A stretch of 13,495 nt of DNA, from assembly GCA_031286025.1 (NCBI GenBank), contig JAITVB010000148.1, positions 1-13,495 of the forward strand. Direction: 5' to 3'. The translations under genes and the position numbers were made by a program. Under the pieces are notes generated by a model. It was not told the origin of the DNA, searched no databases, and was given only the letters and a program-made list of their open reading frames with translations. Shown one piece after another: positions 1-8,039 of the stretch (positions are counted from its first letter, which is position 1; each line of letters opens with the position of its first letter). The DNA is from Rikenellaceae bacterium. Lineage in GTDB: Bacteria; Bacteroidota; Bacteroidia; Bacteroidales; Rikenellaceae.

Positions 1-485
1 TCGCCGCCTGCCGCGATGGCTTCCCGGTAGAGCTTGAGGACGTTCTCGACGTCGGCCGGACGGTACGAAGCGTAGTCGTTAGCCTTCTGAGCCAGGATGT
101 AGTCGCGCCCGCGGGTGGCATTGTCGCCGAAGTGTTTGGCACGGGCGTCATAGATCGTCATCAGCGTGTCGACGTAGGCGTTTTTTTCCTCTACCGATTT
201 GCTAGTCGATATCTTGGTCTTGTAAATATTAGCCCCGTTGATAAAGAGGTTTTGCGACGCCGAAACGTTGCGTTCTATCAACTTGTGGAGATAGCTTGTG
301 GCCAAGTCGTAACGGTTTGCCTTTCTTGCGTCGTCAAAATAATTCAGCATCAGTGCGTTTTCATGGCGTTCTTCGGGAGTGGCCCCATACCTCGGGTCTT
401 GCAGATAGCCATTCTGGGCGCGGGCTGTCGTGGCGAGTGCCACCATGGCCAGGATTCCAATTAAAAGTTTTCTTACGGTTTTCAT
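1..485 (-). CDS. Exported protein, probable TPR-type, 3' end outside window
   Basis: The first 161 codons of a minus-strand gene are present, and its stop lies beyond the window start. The start is the ATG at 485-483. It is followed by a classic Sec signal peptide: a KTVRK basic stretch, the hydrophobic run LLIGILAMVALATT, and a cut near ARAQ at about residue 25. The mature part is helical and charged and includes segments such as NALMLNYFDDARKANRYDLA and LYREAIAAGG. These resemble paired helices of tetratricopeptide repeats, although no full repeat consensus is certain in this portion. The gene starts 34 bases after the outer-membrane protein gene and probably shares its transcript. In Bacteroidales a TPR protein commonly follows coaX and an outer-membrane protein gene, and an LptC-type gene often comes next. 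That order is known family context, and the TPR label is partly drawn from it. A periplasmic scaffold or assembly role would be a guess. Confidence 0.7.
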   Translation of the reverse strand, partial: MKTVRKLLIGILAMVALATTARAQNGYLQDPRYGATPEERHENALMLNYFDDARKANRYDLATSYLHKLIERNVSASQNLFINGANIYKTKISTSKSVEEKNAYVDTLMTIYDARAKHFGDNATRGRDYILAQKANDYASYRPADVENVLKLYREAIAAGG

Positions 486-519
486 AATCGGTTGTTTATG
501 GCAGTTGGGTTTTAGGTTT

Positions 520-1809
520 CTAAAAGAATTTGCGTTTGAAGAACCAGGAGTCGTCGCCGAAGAAAGTGAATCCGAGCGATACCCGGAAATAGTCGTCTTT
601 AACCAGTCCGTAATCGGTCGCTCCGCGGGTGCCCACTTCGAGGCCCACGCTCACTTCCGACGGATATCCCATCTTGAGAGGAATCCCGAGCCCGACCGTC
701 ACGCCCGTTTCGTTGATGGCGTGGCCGTTCTTGACCAGATAATAGTCGGCGTAGCGGAACCCGGCGCGGTAAGTCCAACGGTTGAGGCGGTTGTGCACCT
801 CGATCGCGTTGGGGGTGTATTGCATTCCCACGCTGTAGCTGTTCGATCGGGTTAGGGTCATCCGATCGATCGCCGGAATCGTGAAAGCTCCGGTCCAGTC
901 TTGGGTCGAATAGTCGGCCCCGAATCCGAATTTGGCGGTCTGGTAATAGAATCCGGCAGTGATTTTCATCGGCACCCTGAGGCTCTGCCGCACGGTCTTG
1001 CTGTAAATCGAGTCGGTGCTGCCGCTGATCGAGATATTTTTGCTGATCCGGTTGCTGATCGTGGCTTCGGGTTGGATGGTGGCTCCGAGGGTGAGCATCC
1101 GCTTCGGGTTGTGCACCAGGTCATACTGGACCCCGCCGATAAAGAGCAGTTTGGTAAGGCGCTCATTGTTGACGACCATCATATTGTTGACACTCTCGTT
1201 CGTGAGCAGCGGGGTGATCGTCGAAGAGTAGGTGCGGTCGATGTTGCCGTGGTAAAGCACCAGGTCGGCGCCCAACGAGAGTCGTTCGGACATTTTCACA
1301 CCCACCCCGGCCTTGTATTGGGCGAGGCCGCCTTCGCCGGTGTAGTCGTAGGTCACATGGCCCAGGTCGGTGATGATATCCGGGTCGCGTTCTTCGATGT
1401 AGGTGCGGTAGCCGACGCTGCTGACCGGCGTGACGCTCAAGGCGAACCCGACGCCTTTGGCGAGCGGGAAACTGACAGCGATATCACTGATGTCGAAGTT
1501 GTTGTGGACCGTCGATTTGGCGGCGGTCTTCAGGAAATCATTACGTCCCGAGAGCCCGAAGTCAAACAGGAACGATTTCTGGGGAATATTGCCGTAGGCG
1601 GCCGGGTTGATCACGTTGATGTCAAACGAGTTGTTCATCGCCACGCCGATGCCGCCCATCGAGCGGTTGATCGCGGTGCCGGGATTTTCAAGATCGCCCA
1701 GTCCGTAGAACGTGTACGGGTTAAACGTGTTGACGCTGCCGTTCTGTGCCGGGGCAGACGCAGCGGCCAATAAAAACGCGGGGATGAGGACGATTATTTT
1801 TTTAAACAT
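520..1809 (-). CDS. Outer-membrane beta-barrel protein (FadL/OmpP1-like, function unknown)
   Basis: This is a 429-residue protein with a signal peptide (MFKKIIVLIPAFLLAAASA, cut near residue 22). The body is Gly- and aromatic-rich with alternating hydrophobic residues. It ends in strand-like segments and a terminal aromatic pair (KRKFF), as expected for outer-membrane barrels. The early section has NTFNPYTFYGLGDLENPGTA and the Asn-Pro-Ala pattern INPAAYGNIPQ near residues 66-76. Such patterns recall FadL/OmpP1-like and PorV-like Bacteroidetes barrels. The start is fixed by the signal peptide and by an 8-base overlap, ATGTTTAA, with the end of coaX, which suggests translational coupling. The gene belongs to the coaX - barrel - TPR-type order seen in Bacteroidales. 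No substrate can be deduced. A FadL-type lipid channel and a structural outer-membrane protein both fit. I am confident of the barrel but not of the role. Confidence 0.75.
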   Translation of the reverse strand: MFKKIIVLIPAFLLAAASAPAQNGSVNTFNPYTFYGLGDLENPGTAINRSMGGIGVAMNNSFDINVINPAAYGNIPQKSFLFDFGLSGRNDFLKTAAKSTVHNNFDISDIAVSFPLAKGVGFALSVTPVSSVGYRTYIEERDPDIITDLGHVTYDYTGEGGLAQYKAGVGVKMSERLSLGADLVLYHGNIDRTYSSTITPLLTNESVNNMMVVNNERLTKLLFIGGVQYDLVHNPKRMLTLGATIQPEATISNRISKNISISGSTDSIYSKTVRQSLRVPMKITAGFYYQTAKFGFGADYSTQDWTGAFTIPAIDRMTLTRSNSYSVGMQYTPNAIEVHNRLNRWTYRAGFRYADYYLVKNGHAINETGVTVGLGIPLKMGYPSEVSVGLEVGTRGATDYGLVKDDYFRVSLGFTFFGDDSWFFKRKFF

Positions 1810-2533
1810 TATGCTCCAGAATCTGGTTTAGCCCGTAAACAACTAAGTCATAAGTTGCAAATATGGGATTTTTAAATCGTTTGGCAAAGAAAATTCCGTC
1901 GCCGCCCGTAAAAATAATTTTAAAATTACCGAAATCTTTTCGTAATCGTTCGATGTAACCATCTATTTCATAAATAATTCCGTTGATTACGCCGCTGATG
2001 ATGGCATGATGAGAGGTTTTCCCGAGGAGTTGGGTTTCTTCGGAAAGTTCGAGTAGCGGGAGTTTCCCTGTAAATTGGTGTAAGGCCTTAAAACGCGCTC
2101 CGGCCCCCGGTGAAATGTTTCCGCCCAGGAATTTGCCGTCGGCGGTGATGAAGTCGATGGTGATCGCCGTGCCGAAATCGACGACCAACACGTTGCTTCC
2201 CGGGTCGACGGCGGCAGCGCCCACAGCGGCGGCCAAACGGTCGGGGCCGAGGGTTTCGGGTGTTTCATACAGGTTTTTGATCGGTATCGGTGTCGTATGG
2301 TCGAAGCGAACGAAGCGCTTCAGCCGGTTGGCCAGGTAGCGTTCCACCTCGGGTACCGGACCGCGGGTCGAGATCATGATCCCGTTTTCGATGTCGGGAT
2401 GGTGTGGAAAAATCGTTCTTTCAAGAAAATCGACGGTCAGTTCGTCGCTCTTAAAAATGTCGACCACCTGCCCCCGTTCGAAAAGGGCGGTTTTGACAAG
2501 CGTGTTCCCGATGTCGATTGCCAGGTTTGTCAT
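1802..2533 (-). CDS. coaX: Type III pantothenate kinase
   Basis: CoaX phosphorylates pantothenate with ATP, the first committed step of coenzyme A synthesis, in the cytoplasm. The 243-residue length is normal for the family. Visible ASKHA-fold motifs are the phosphate-1 loop DIGNT (residues 7-11), GPDR followed by an Ala-rich helix (96-107), the substrate-pocket strand DFGTAITIDF (119-128), GGNISPG (137-143) and the adenosine-side TGGDG (209-213). These are the diagnostic CoaX elements, and type I and II kinases lack them. CoaX enzymes generally need a monovalent cation and resist feedback inhibition by CoA; this is family knowledge and was not seen here. The gene begins 39 bases after mfd on the same strand and its last 8 bases overlap the next start, so it probably sits inside one long operon. 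All key motifs look intact. Confidence 0.95.
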   Translation of the reverse strand: MTNLAIDIGNTLVKTALFERGQVVDIFKSDELTVDFLERTIFPHHPDIENGIMISTRGPVPEVERYLANRLKRFVRFDHTTPIPIKNLYETPETLGPDRLAAAVGAAAVDPGSNVLVVDFGTAITIDFITADGKFLGGNISPGAGARFKALHQFTGKLPLLELSEETQLLGKTSHHAIISGVINGIIYEIDGYIERLRKDFGNFKIIFTGGDGIFFAKRFKNPIFATYDLVVYGLNQILEHNV

Positions 2534-2572
2534 AGTGGCCTTATCTTGGATTGGAAGGGGGGGCCTTCGCCG

Positions 2573-5500
2573 TCATCCTTTCGCGCTTTGTTCGAGTAGC
2601 CGCTCAAGGGCGTCGATCGCCTCGCCGCTTCCCTTAATACTTCTAACTGTCAATTGCAGCCGATTATTGTGTTGCTTGAGTAAAAATTTCGCTTCGTTAC
2701 GCGTGACCGTCTTCAGGATGCCGGCGAAAAGCGGCGTCTTGTAGTAGGCCGATGACGGGTTACCGACGAAATGCAGGATCATCAGCCCGTTTTTCTGGAT
2801 CAGTTTTTCGAAGCCCAGGCGGATGCAAGTCCATCTCAGCCGCAGGATATTGAACAGTTCGAGTACCGGCTCGGGGGGCGTTCCGAAGCGATCCACGAGC
2901 CGGTACTCGTATTTTTTGAGGTTTTCCTCATCGGTGATATTATCCAGTTCGCGATAGAGGCGCAGTTTTTCCGTAGAATTACCGATATATGTGTCGGGCA
3001 GATAAGCTTCGGCTTGTGTTTCGATCTGGCAGTCGGCCACATAGTCCGTTCCGGCTCCGAAGGCAGCCGGGGCAATCGCCGCCCCGCTTTCTGCTGCGGA
3101 GCTTTCGACCGGGATTTCCGTGGCAGCCGTCTTTTCGTACTGCTCTTCACGCAATTCGCGGATCGCCTCGTCGAGGATTTTTTGATAGGCCTCGAAACCA
3201 ATGTCGGCGATAAATCCGCTCTGCTCGGCCCCGATGACGTTGCCCGCCCCGCGGATGTCGAGGTCTTGCATGGCAATGTTGAACCCCGCGCCCAGATCTG
3301 AAAATTCCTCGATCGCGCGCAACCGCCGCCGGGCGTCGCCCGTGATGGACTCTGCCCCGGGAATAAGCAAATAACAGAACGCCTTGCGATTGGACCGCCC
3401 TACACGGCCGCGTAATTGGTGCAGGTCGCTCAATCCGAAGTTCTGAGCATTGTCGATAATCATCGTGTTGGCATTCGAGATATCGATCCCCGACTCGATG
3501 ATCGTCGTGGCCAACAGCACGTCATACTCGCCGTAGATGAAATCCATCATGATCCTCTCCAACTCTTCGGGCTTCATTTGCCCGTGGCCCACGGCGATGC
3601 GGGCCCGGGGCGCAATCCGTTGGATCTTATCGCGTAACGCCGAAATGTCGTGAACGCGGTTGTGCACAAAGTAAACCTGCCCGCCGCGCGCCATTTCGGC
3701 TTCTATCGCCTCGCCGATGATCTCTTCGTTAAACGGATGCACCTCGGTGGCGATCGGCTGTCGGTTGGGCGGCGGGGTGGCGATGACCGACATGTCGCGC
3801 GACCCCATCAGCGAAAACTGCAACGTGCGGGGGATGGGCGTGGCGGTGAGCGTGAGCGTGTCGACGTTTTCGCGCATCCGGCGCAACCTTTCCTTGCTCG
3901 ATACGCCGAATTTCTGCTCTTCGTCGATGACCAACAGACCGAGGTCTTTGAATTCGCTCCCCTTGCCGAGCATCTTGTGGGTGCCGATCAGGATGTCGAT
4001 CTTTCCGTCTTTGAGATCCTTCAGGATTTCGGCGACTTGTTTGCCGGATTTGGCGCGGCTCAACAGTTCGACCCGTACGGGAAATTCCTTGAACCGCTTT
4101 GAGAATGTGCGGTAGTGCTGCAGCGAAAGCATGGTCGTCGGCACGAGTACCGCCACCTGCTTGCCATCGACAACGGCTTTGAACGCGGCGCGCATCGCCA
4201 CCTCGGTCTTGCCAAAACCCACGTCGCCGCACACCAGACGGTCCATCGGCGTGTCGGCCTCCATATCGGCCTTGACCGCCATGGTCGCCTTCTGTTGGTC
4301 GGGGGTGTCCTCGTACATGAACGACGCCTCCAACTCATATTGCATGTAATTATCCGGTGAAAACGCAAAACCTTTGCTCATCTTGCGTTTGGCATAGAGG
4401 GCGATCAGTTCGCGGGCGATTTCCTTGACACGGTGCTTGGTGGCGTTTTTCAATTTCTGCCAGGCACCGCTGCCGAGTTTGTAGATCTTGGGCGGCTCGG
4501 CCTCCTTGTCCTTGTATTTCGAAATGCGATGCAGAGCGTGGACGTTGACTAACAACACGTCGTTGTCGCGGTAGACGAGCTTGATGGATTCGATGGTCTT
4601 CCCCCCCTCGACCGTCCGTACCAAACCGCCGAAGCGCCCCACGCCATGGTCGATGTGCACCACGTAATCGCCGACTTGCAGCGCGTTAAGTTCCTGGATC
4701 GTAAGCGCTTCGCTCCTGTCGATTTGTTTGTGAAGGGTATACCTGTGGTATCTGTTAAAGATCTGGTGGTCGGTGTAAAAGTTGATCTGTAGCGCGTGGT
4801 CCGTAAATCCGGCGTGGAGGTCGAGCGGCAATCCTTCGAATGACACTTCTTTTTGTCCGATCGAGTGAAAAATGCTTTCGAGGCGCTCTAACTGCACCTT
4901 GTTCTCGGTGAGGATGCAGGTGCGATACCCTGCCTCGGCTGACTGCATCAGATTTTCGCCCAGTAGTTTATACTCTTTGTTGAACGCCGGTTGAGGCACC
5001 GTTTCGAATGCGGCAACAACTTCGGCGGGCCTTGACGGAAAACCGCCGTGGAACGTCACGACGCGGTGTGCCCCGAGTTCTTCGACCAACGCCGTGCGCG
5101 AAACGATCTCGGCCTCGACCCCGGCGAGATCTTCGCCCCGGGTGGCGCGGTCGTTGAACAATTTGACGCGCACCTCGCCCATGCGCTGCAACAGATGGCC
5201 CGGGTCGGAAAACCAGACGGTCGCCCCGCCCACAGTCCTTTCCATAAACCTGACCAACGACACCCGCTCACCTGTTCCTCCCCGCAGGTCGGGAACGATC
5301 TCGATTCGCTCGACCCGCGCCTGCGACAGTTGCGACGCGATATCGAACGTGCGGATCGAATCGACCTCGTCGCCAAAAAAGTCCACCCGGGAAGGCTTGT
5401 TGTCGGCAAACGAAAAGAGGTCGATAATCCCCCCGCGCCACGAATACTGCCCCGGTTCATAGACAAAGTCCACCTTACCGAACCCCGCCCCGGCCAACGA

Positions 5501-5989
5501 TTCGGCCACGAAATCGGGTGACACTTTTTCTCCCGTGTGCAGCGTCAGCGTATTTTTTTGCAGCAGGCCCGGATCGGCCACCTTTTCAAGGATCGCCTCG
5601 GGATAGGTGCAAACGATCAAAAATCTTTCGCTCGAAAAATGTTCCAGTGCGGCGAGCACGGCCGTGCGTTGCACCACGCCAGCCGGGTCTTCCTTGCGAT
5701 ATTCGATCGAGCGTTTCCATGCGGTGGGGAAGAACAGTACCCGCTCCCCATCGCTCTCCCCGGACGGAAACAGACGGTAGAGGTCGTTATACAGGTAAGC
5801 CGCCGTGTCGCGGTCGTCGGCCACCAACAGATGCACCCCCTCGCGGTCACGTGCTGTGTTGGCACACACCACTGCGGTCATCGACCCGACACACCCCCGT
5901 ACTTCGATCGACTTACAACCGAAGTTCTTAAGTAGCTCTCGATATGATTTTTCCTGACGGAAAAGGTCTAAAAATTCAGCGGCTTGCAT
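2573..5989 (-). CDS. mfd: Transcription-repair coupling factor Mfd
   Basis: Mfd is a DNA translocase that recognises RNA polymerase stalled at lesions, pushes it off and recruits UvrA for nucleotide-excision repair. At 1138 residues it has normal full length. The N-terminal third resembles UvrB domains without a working ATPase. A CarD-like RNA-polymerase-interaction domain starts near residue 434 (VGDYVVHIDHGVGRFGG). The superfamily 2 motor follows, with Walker A GDVGFGKTE at about 585-593, the Walker B box DEEQ at about 688-691, TATPIPRT (motif III) and QLRGRVGR (motif VI, about 860). The C-terminal TRCF domain includes LPDTYIGNSTEKLRLYRELD. The chosen start, MQAAEFLDLF, is the first in-frame ATG before conserved sequence. 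The gene lies 241 bases after the glycosyltransferase and 39 bases before coaX. No truncation or frameshift is visible. Confidence 0.97.
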   Translation of the reverse strand: MQAAEFLDLFRQEKSYRELLKNFGCKSIEVRGCVGSMTAVVCANTARDREGVHLLVADDRDTAAYLYNDLYRLFPSGESDGERVLFFPTAWKRSIEYRKEDPAGVVQRTAVLAALEHFSSERFLIVCTYPEAILEKVADPGLLQKNTLTLHTGEKVSPDFVAESLAGAGFGKVDFVYEPGQYSWRGGIIDLFSFADNKPSRVDFFGDEVDSIRTFDIASQLSQARVERIEIVPDLRGGTGERVSLVRFMERTVGGATVWFSDPGHLLQRMGEVRVKLFNDRATRGEDLAGVEAEIVSRTALVEELGAHRVVTFHGGFPSRPAEVVAAFETVPQPAFNKEYKLLGENLMQSAEAGYRTCILTENKVQLERLESIFHSIGQKEVSFEGLPLDLHAGFTDHALQINFYTDHQIFNRYHRYTLHKQIDRSEALTIQELNALQVGDYVVHIDHGVGRFGGLVRTVEGGKTIESIKLVYRDNDVLLVNVHALHRISKYKDKEAEPPKIYKLGSGAWQKLKNATKHRVKEIARELIALYAKRKMSKGFAFSPDNYMQYELEASFMYEDTPDQQKATMAVKADMEADTPMDRLVCGDVGFGKTEVAMRAAFKAVVDGKQVAVLVPTTMLSLQHYRTFSKRFKEFPVRVELLSRAKSGKQVAEILKDLKDGKIDILIGTHKMLGKGSEFKDLGLLVIDEEQKFGVSSKERLRRMRENVDTLTLTATPIPRTLQFSLMGSRDMSVIATPPPNRQPIATEVHPFNEEIIGEAIEAEMARGGQVYFVHNRVHDISALRDKIQRIAPRARIAVGHGQMKPEELERIMMDFIYGEYDVLLATTIIESGIDISNANTMIIDNAQNFGLSDLHQLRGRVGRSNRKAFCYLLIPGAESITGDARRRLRAIEEFSDLGAGFNIAMQDLDIRGAGNVIGAEQSGFIADIGFEAYQKILDEAIRELREEQYEKTAATEIPVESSAAESGAAIAPAAFGAGTDYVADCQIETQAEAYLPDTYIGNSTEKLRLYRELDNITDEENLKKYEYRLVDRFGTPPEPVLELFNILRLRWTCIRLGFEKLIQKNGLMILHFVGNPSSAYYKTPLFAGILKTVTRNEAKFLLKQHNNRLQLTVRSIKGSGEAIDALERLLEQSAKG

Positions 5990-6055
5990 CTGTAATTCTG
6001 CAATAAAAGTAAGGATGGCGTTGCTTGTCGCCTGTCGTTGTTCGTCTTTTGTGAG

Positions 6056-6102
6056 GGCGGCCGGGCCGCCACCCGGCTACGGGCCTGACCGAAGCCGGCC
6101 CG
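6056..6102. repeat. Two adjacent GC-rich inverted repeats upstream of mfd
   Basis: The first is a perfect inverted repeat at 6056-6070: GGCGGCC, one base, GGCCGCC. The second pairs CGGGCC (6080-6085) with GGCCCG (6097-6102) around an 11-base loop. They lie 67-113 bases upstream of the mfd start, just after the small open frame. Neither has a convincing T-run on the mfd-coding strand, so a classical terminator is not well supported. They may fold in the mfd leader or attenuate read-through from the glycosyltransferase gene. Confidence 0.4.
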
Positions 6103-6226
6103 GTATTTTGACAATCGCGGTTTCGATACCGTTGGCGACAATCTCGTGGCAATGCGAAACATAATCCCTTGCGACCATCGCCCCGGCAATGATTTTCCCG
6201 ACACGTTTCTTTTTTACCGTAAGCAC
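6077..6226 (-). other. Unrecognised 49-codon open frame, possible small gene or gene remnant
   Basis: Between the glycosyltransferase stop and mfd, a minus-strand frame runs from a GTG at 6226-6224 to a TAG at 6079-6077. Its product reads like real protein: a basic start (LTVKKKRVGKIIAG) followed by AMVARDYVSHCHEIVANG and IETAIVKIP, with alternating hydrophobic positions. It begins only four bases after the glycosyltransferase stop. I recognise no family. The alternatives are a tiny translated gene, the surviving front of a longer decayed gene, or chance. The GC-rich hairpins next to its end favour decay or regulatory DNA. A competing 78-codon frame covers the same bases and looks less protein-like. 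Confidence 0.25.
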
Positions 6227-6230
6227 GGCT

Positions 6231-6962
6231 TTAGTTCCCGGCCGCTTTTTTACGGATCTTTTTGAATCGCAGCCGCATCACGCCCCAGAACGCTTCGCCG
6301 AAAATACCGCTGCTCATCTTCGAAGTGCCTGACGTGCGGTCGGTGAAGATAATCGGCACCTCGGCGATCGGGAAGCCGAGCCGCCAGACGGTGTATTTCA
6401 TCTCGATCTGGAACCCGTAGCCTTTCATCCGGATGCGGTCGAAATCGAGTGCCGCCAACGCCTTGTGCGAATAGCAGACAAATCCCGCCGTGGCGTCGCG
6501 CACGGGCATTCGGGTAGCGACCCGCACATAGACCGAGGCATAGTAGGACATGATCACCCGCGACATCGGCCAGTTGACCACATTCACCCCGCACACATAA
6601 CGCGATCCGATCACCAGTCCCGCCTGCTTTTCGACGGCAGCGCGGAAGAGCCGCACCAGGTCGTCGGGGTTGTGCGAAAAATCGGCGTCCATCTCGAAAA
6701 TATAGTCGTAGCTGCGTTCCAACGCCCAACGAAATCCGGCGATGTAGGCCGTTCCCAGTCCCAGTTTGCCGCTGCGTTCGAGCAGGTGGATCCGCTGCGG
6801 GAACTCCGACTGCACGTTTCGGACGGCCGCGGCCGTCCCGTCGGGCGACCCGTCATCGATCACCAACACTTCGAAATCTCCTTCGAGCGACGTCACTTTG
6901 CGCAGGATCGCCTCGATGTTTTCGATTTCGTTGTAGGTCGGGATCAAAACGACTTTTTTCAT
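6231..6962 (-). CDS. Family 2 glycosyltransferase, polyprenol-phosphate mannosyltransferase (DPM1/Ppm1-like)
   Basis: This 243-residue GT-A enzyme likely moves mannose or a similar sugar from a nucleotide donor onto a polyprenyl phosphate at the cytoplasmic face of the inner membrane. It opens directly with the GT2 signature VVLIPTYNEIENI. Next come the donor-site motif VIDDGSPDGT (34-43), the lysine-glycine stretch GKLGLGTAYIAGF (65-77), the metal-binding DAD within EMDADFSHNPDD (90-101), and RDATAGF (155-161), all characteristic of dolichol/polyprenol-phosphate mannose synthases. There is no C-terminal membrane domain, so this is the soluble form. The basic tail (FKKIRKKAAGN) may help it contact the membrane. 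It is transcribed away from the secreted GH20-like gene across a 117-base divergent region. The acceptor class is well supported and the exact sugar is not. Confidence 0.9.
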   Translation of the reverse strand: MKKVVLIPTYNEIENIEAILRKVTSLEGDFEVLVIDDGSPDGTAAAVRNVQSEFPQRIHLLERSGKLGLGTAYIAGFRWALERSYDYIFEMDADFSHNPDDLVRLFRAAVEKQAGLVIGSRYVCGVNVVNWPMSRVIMSYYASVYVRVATRMPVRDATAGFVCYSHKALAALDFDRIRMKGYGFQIEMKYTVWRLGFPIAEVPIIFTDRTSGTSKMSSGIFGEAFWGVMRLRFKKIRKKAAGN

Positions 6963-7079
6963 ACCGGTCGGGGGCGATGGGATTAAGCGGGTGTAAAAAT
7001 AACGATTTTTTTCGGAATTTTCACACTTTCTGTGGGCCCGAAGTCCCGGTTTTCAAAACAAAGGGTTATTTTTGTCCGC

Positions 7080-8039
7080 ATGACACGACGAATTTTTTCG
7101 CTGCTTCTTTTTCTGCTTGTGCTTCCGGCGTGGGTTTGCGCCCAGTCGGGGGGAGTTTCCGTCCCGTTTCGCCCGCAGGTGGCGGAGCGCCATCCGGGTG
7201 TATTTTCGCTTTCCGAGGGGGTGCGGCTTACCGGTGACCCACGGCTGACCGTCCTGCTTTCCGATGGAATGGAGGTCCGCGGGATCGACCTGTCGCCCGC
7301 GGCACGTACGAAAAAGAGCGTCGAGATCGAGATCGAGATCGTCTGCGAACTTTCCGAATTGCCCGTCGCCGGCCGAGGACAGAAAAACGCCTACGCGATC
7401 AGTGTCACACAACGTTCGGCCGCCATTCGTGCCACGTCGCTACGGGCCGCTGTGTTGGCTTGCGATGCTTTCAACGAACTTTACAATAATCCGGTTGCCG
7501 AAAAATCCGGCCGTCGCGACCGGGGCATCGTCCTGCCTTGCTGCAAGATGGTGGGGTGGGAAACTTCCTCGGCGGCCATGTCGGTTTTCCCGGCCCGCTA
7601 CCAAGGGAGTGGTGACATCCTGGCCCACATCCACGACTGTATCCGCGAGGGAATCGGCACGATCGGCCTGCCGATGGTCACTTTCGAAGGTTGGCTGACC
7701 GAAGGCCGGGTGATGTCCCTGATCAACCCCGGTCAGAAAATCCATGCCGGCAACTGTTACGGTTATTCCGAACTCAATATGCTGCGCGACAAACTGGCCG
7801 AATATGGCATCGAACTGCGTCCCTCGTTCGACCTCGTCGTCCGCAACGAATTTTTCGAACAGGCCACCGGCCACGCGATGCTTTCGCTTGAGGGGATGCG
7901 TTTCGTTTATGTCTTGTTGGAAGAGTTTTTCAATTTCACGGCGTTCGATACGATCCATGTGGCGTTGCCCGACAAGATGCGCAACGCCTTCATCGAACGG
8001 TTGGCCGAAGAGTGTCCCGAACACAAAATCCTGTTTTGA
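7080..8039 (+). CDS. Secreted GH20-like protein lacking the catalytic pair (probable pseudoenzyme)
   Basis: This is a 319-residue exported protein. The start is the ATG at 7080, because it gives a good signal peptide (MTRRIFSLLLFLLVLPAWVCAQ, cut near 22); an upstream in-frame start would bury it. Residues 27-135 resemble the GH20 accessory domain 2: PFRPQVAERHPGVFSLSEG matches the usual PxPxxV..GxFxL opening, and AYAISVTQRSAAIRATS matches its Y.L.V....I.I strand. Residues 150-298 resemble the start of the GH20 barrel: YGYSELNMLRDKLAEYGIEL then RPSFDL parallels the EyTxxDIREIVxYAxxRGIxVIPEIDM region. Where hexosaminidases have H-[IV]-G-G-D-E, this protein has HVALPD (293-298), so the catalytic Asp-Glu is gone. 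It also stops about 20 residues later, short of the full barrel. It may bind glycans or be a decaying gene. The family assignment is by eye. Confidence 0.65.
   Translation: MTRRIFSLLLFLLVLPAWVCAQSGGVSVPFRPQVAERHPGVFSLSEGVRLTGDPRLTVLLSDGMEVRGIDLSPAARTKKSVEIEIEIVCELSELPVAGRGQKNAYAISVTQRSAAIRATSLRAAVLACDAFNELYNNPVAEKSGRRDRGIVLPCCKMVGWETSSAAMSVFPARYQGSGDILAHIHDCIREGIGTIGLPMVTFEGWLTEGRVMSLINPGQKIHAGNCYGYSELNMLRDKLAEYGIELRPSFDLVVRNEFFEQATGHAMLSLEGMRFVYVLLEEFFNFTAFDTIHVALPDKMRNAFIERLAEECPEHKILF

Noticed and set aside
901..1773. 290-codon plus-strand frame antisense to the outer-membrane protein gene
   Set aside because: It is a codon-position shadow of the real gene: very high in Asp, Val, Arg and His, with no motif. 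The minus-strand gene has a signal peptide and an operon context.
5968..6204. 78-codon minus-strand frame overlapping the mfd start
   Set aside because: It starts with GTG, is rich in Arg/Pro/Ser with low-complexity character typical of chance frames in GC-rich DNA, and overlaps mfd in another phase.
7067..7074. TATTTTTG, a perfect TAnnTTTG match just before the GH20-like gene
   Set aside because: It lies 5 bases before the ATG, which would require a leaderless transcript, and there is no TTTG at the 19-base spacing.
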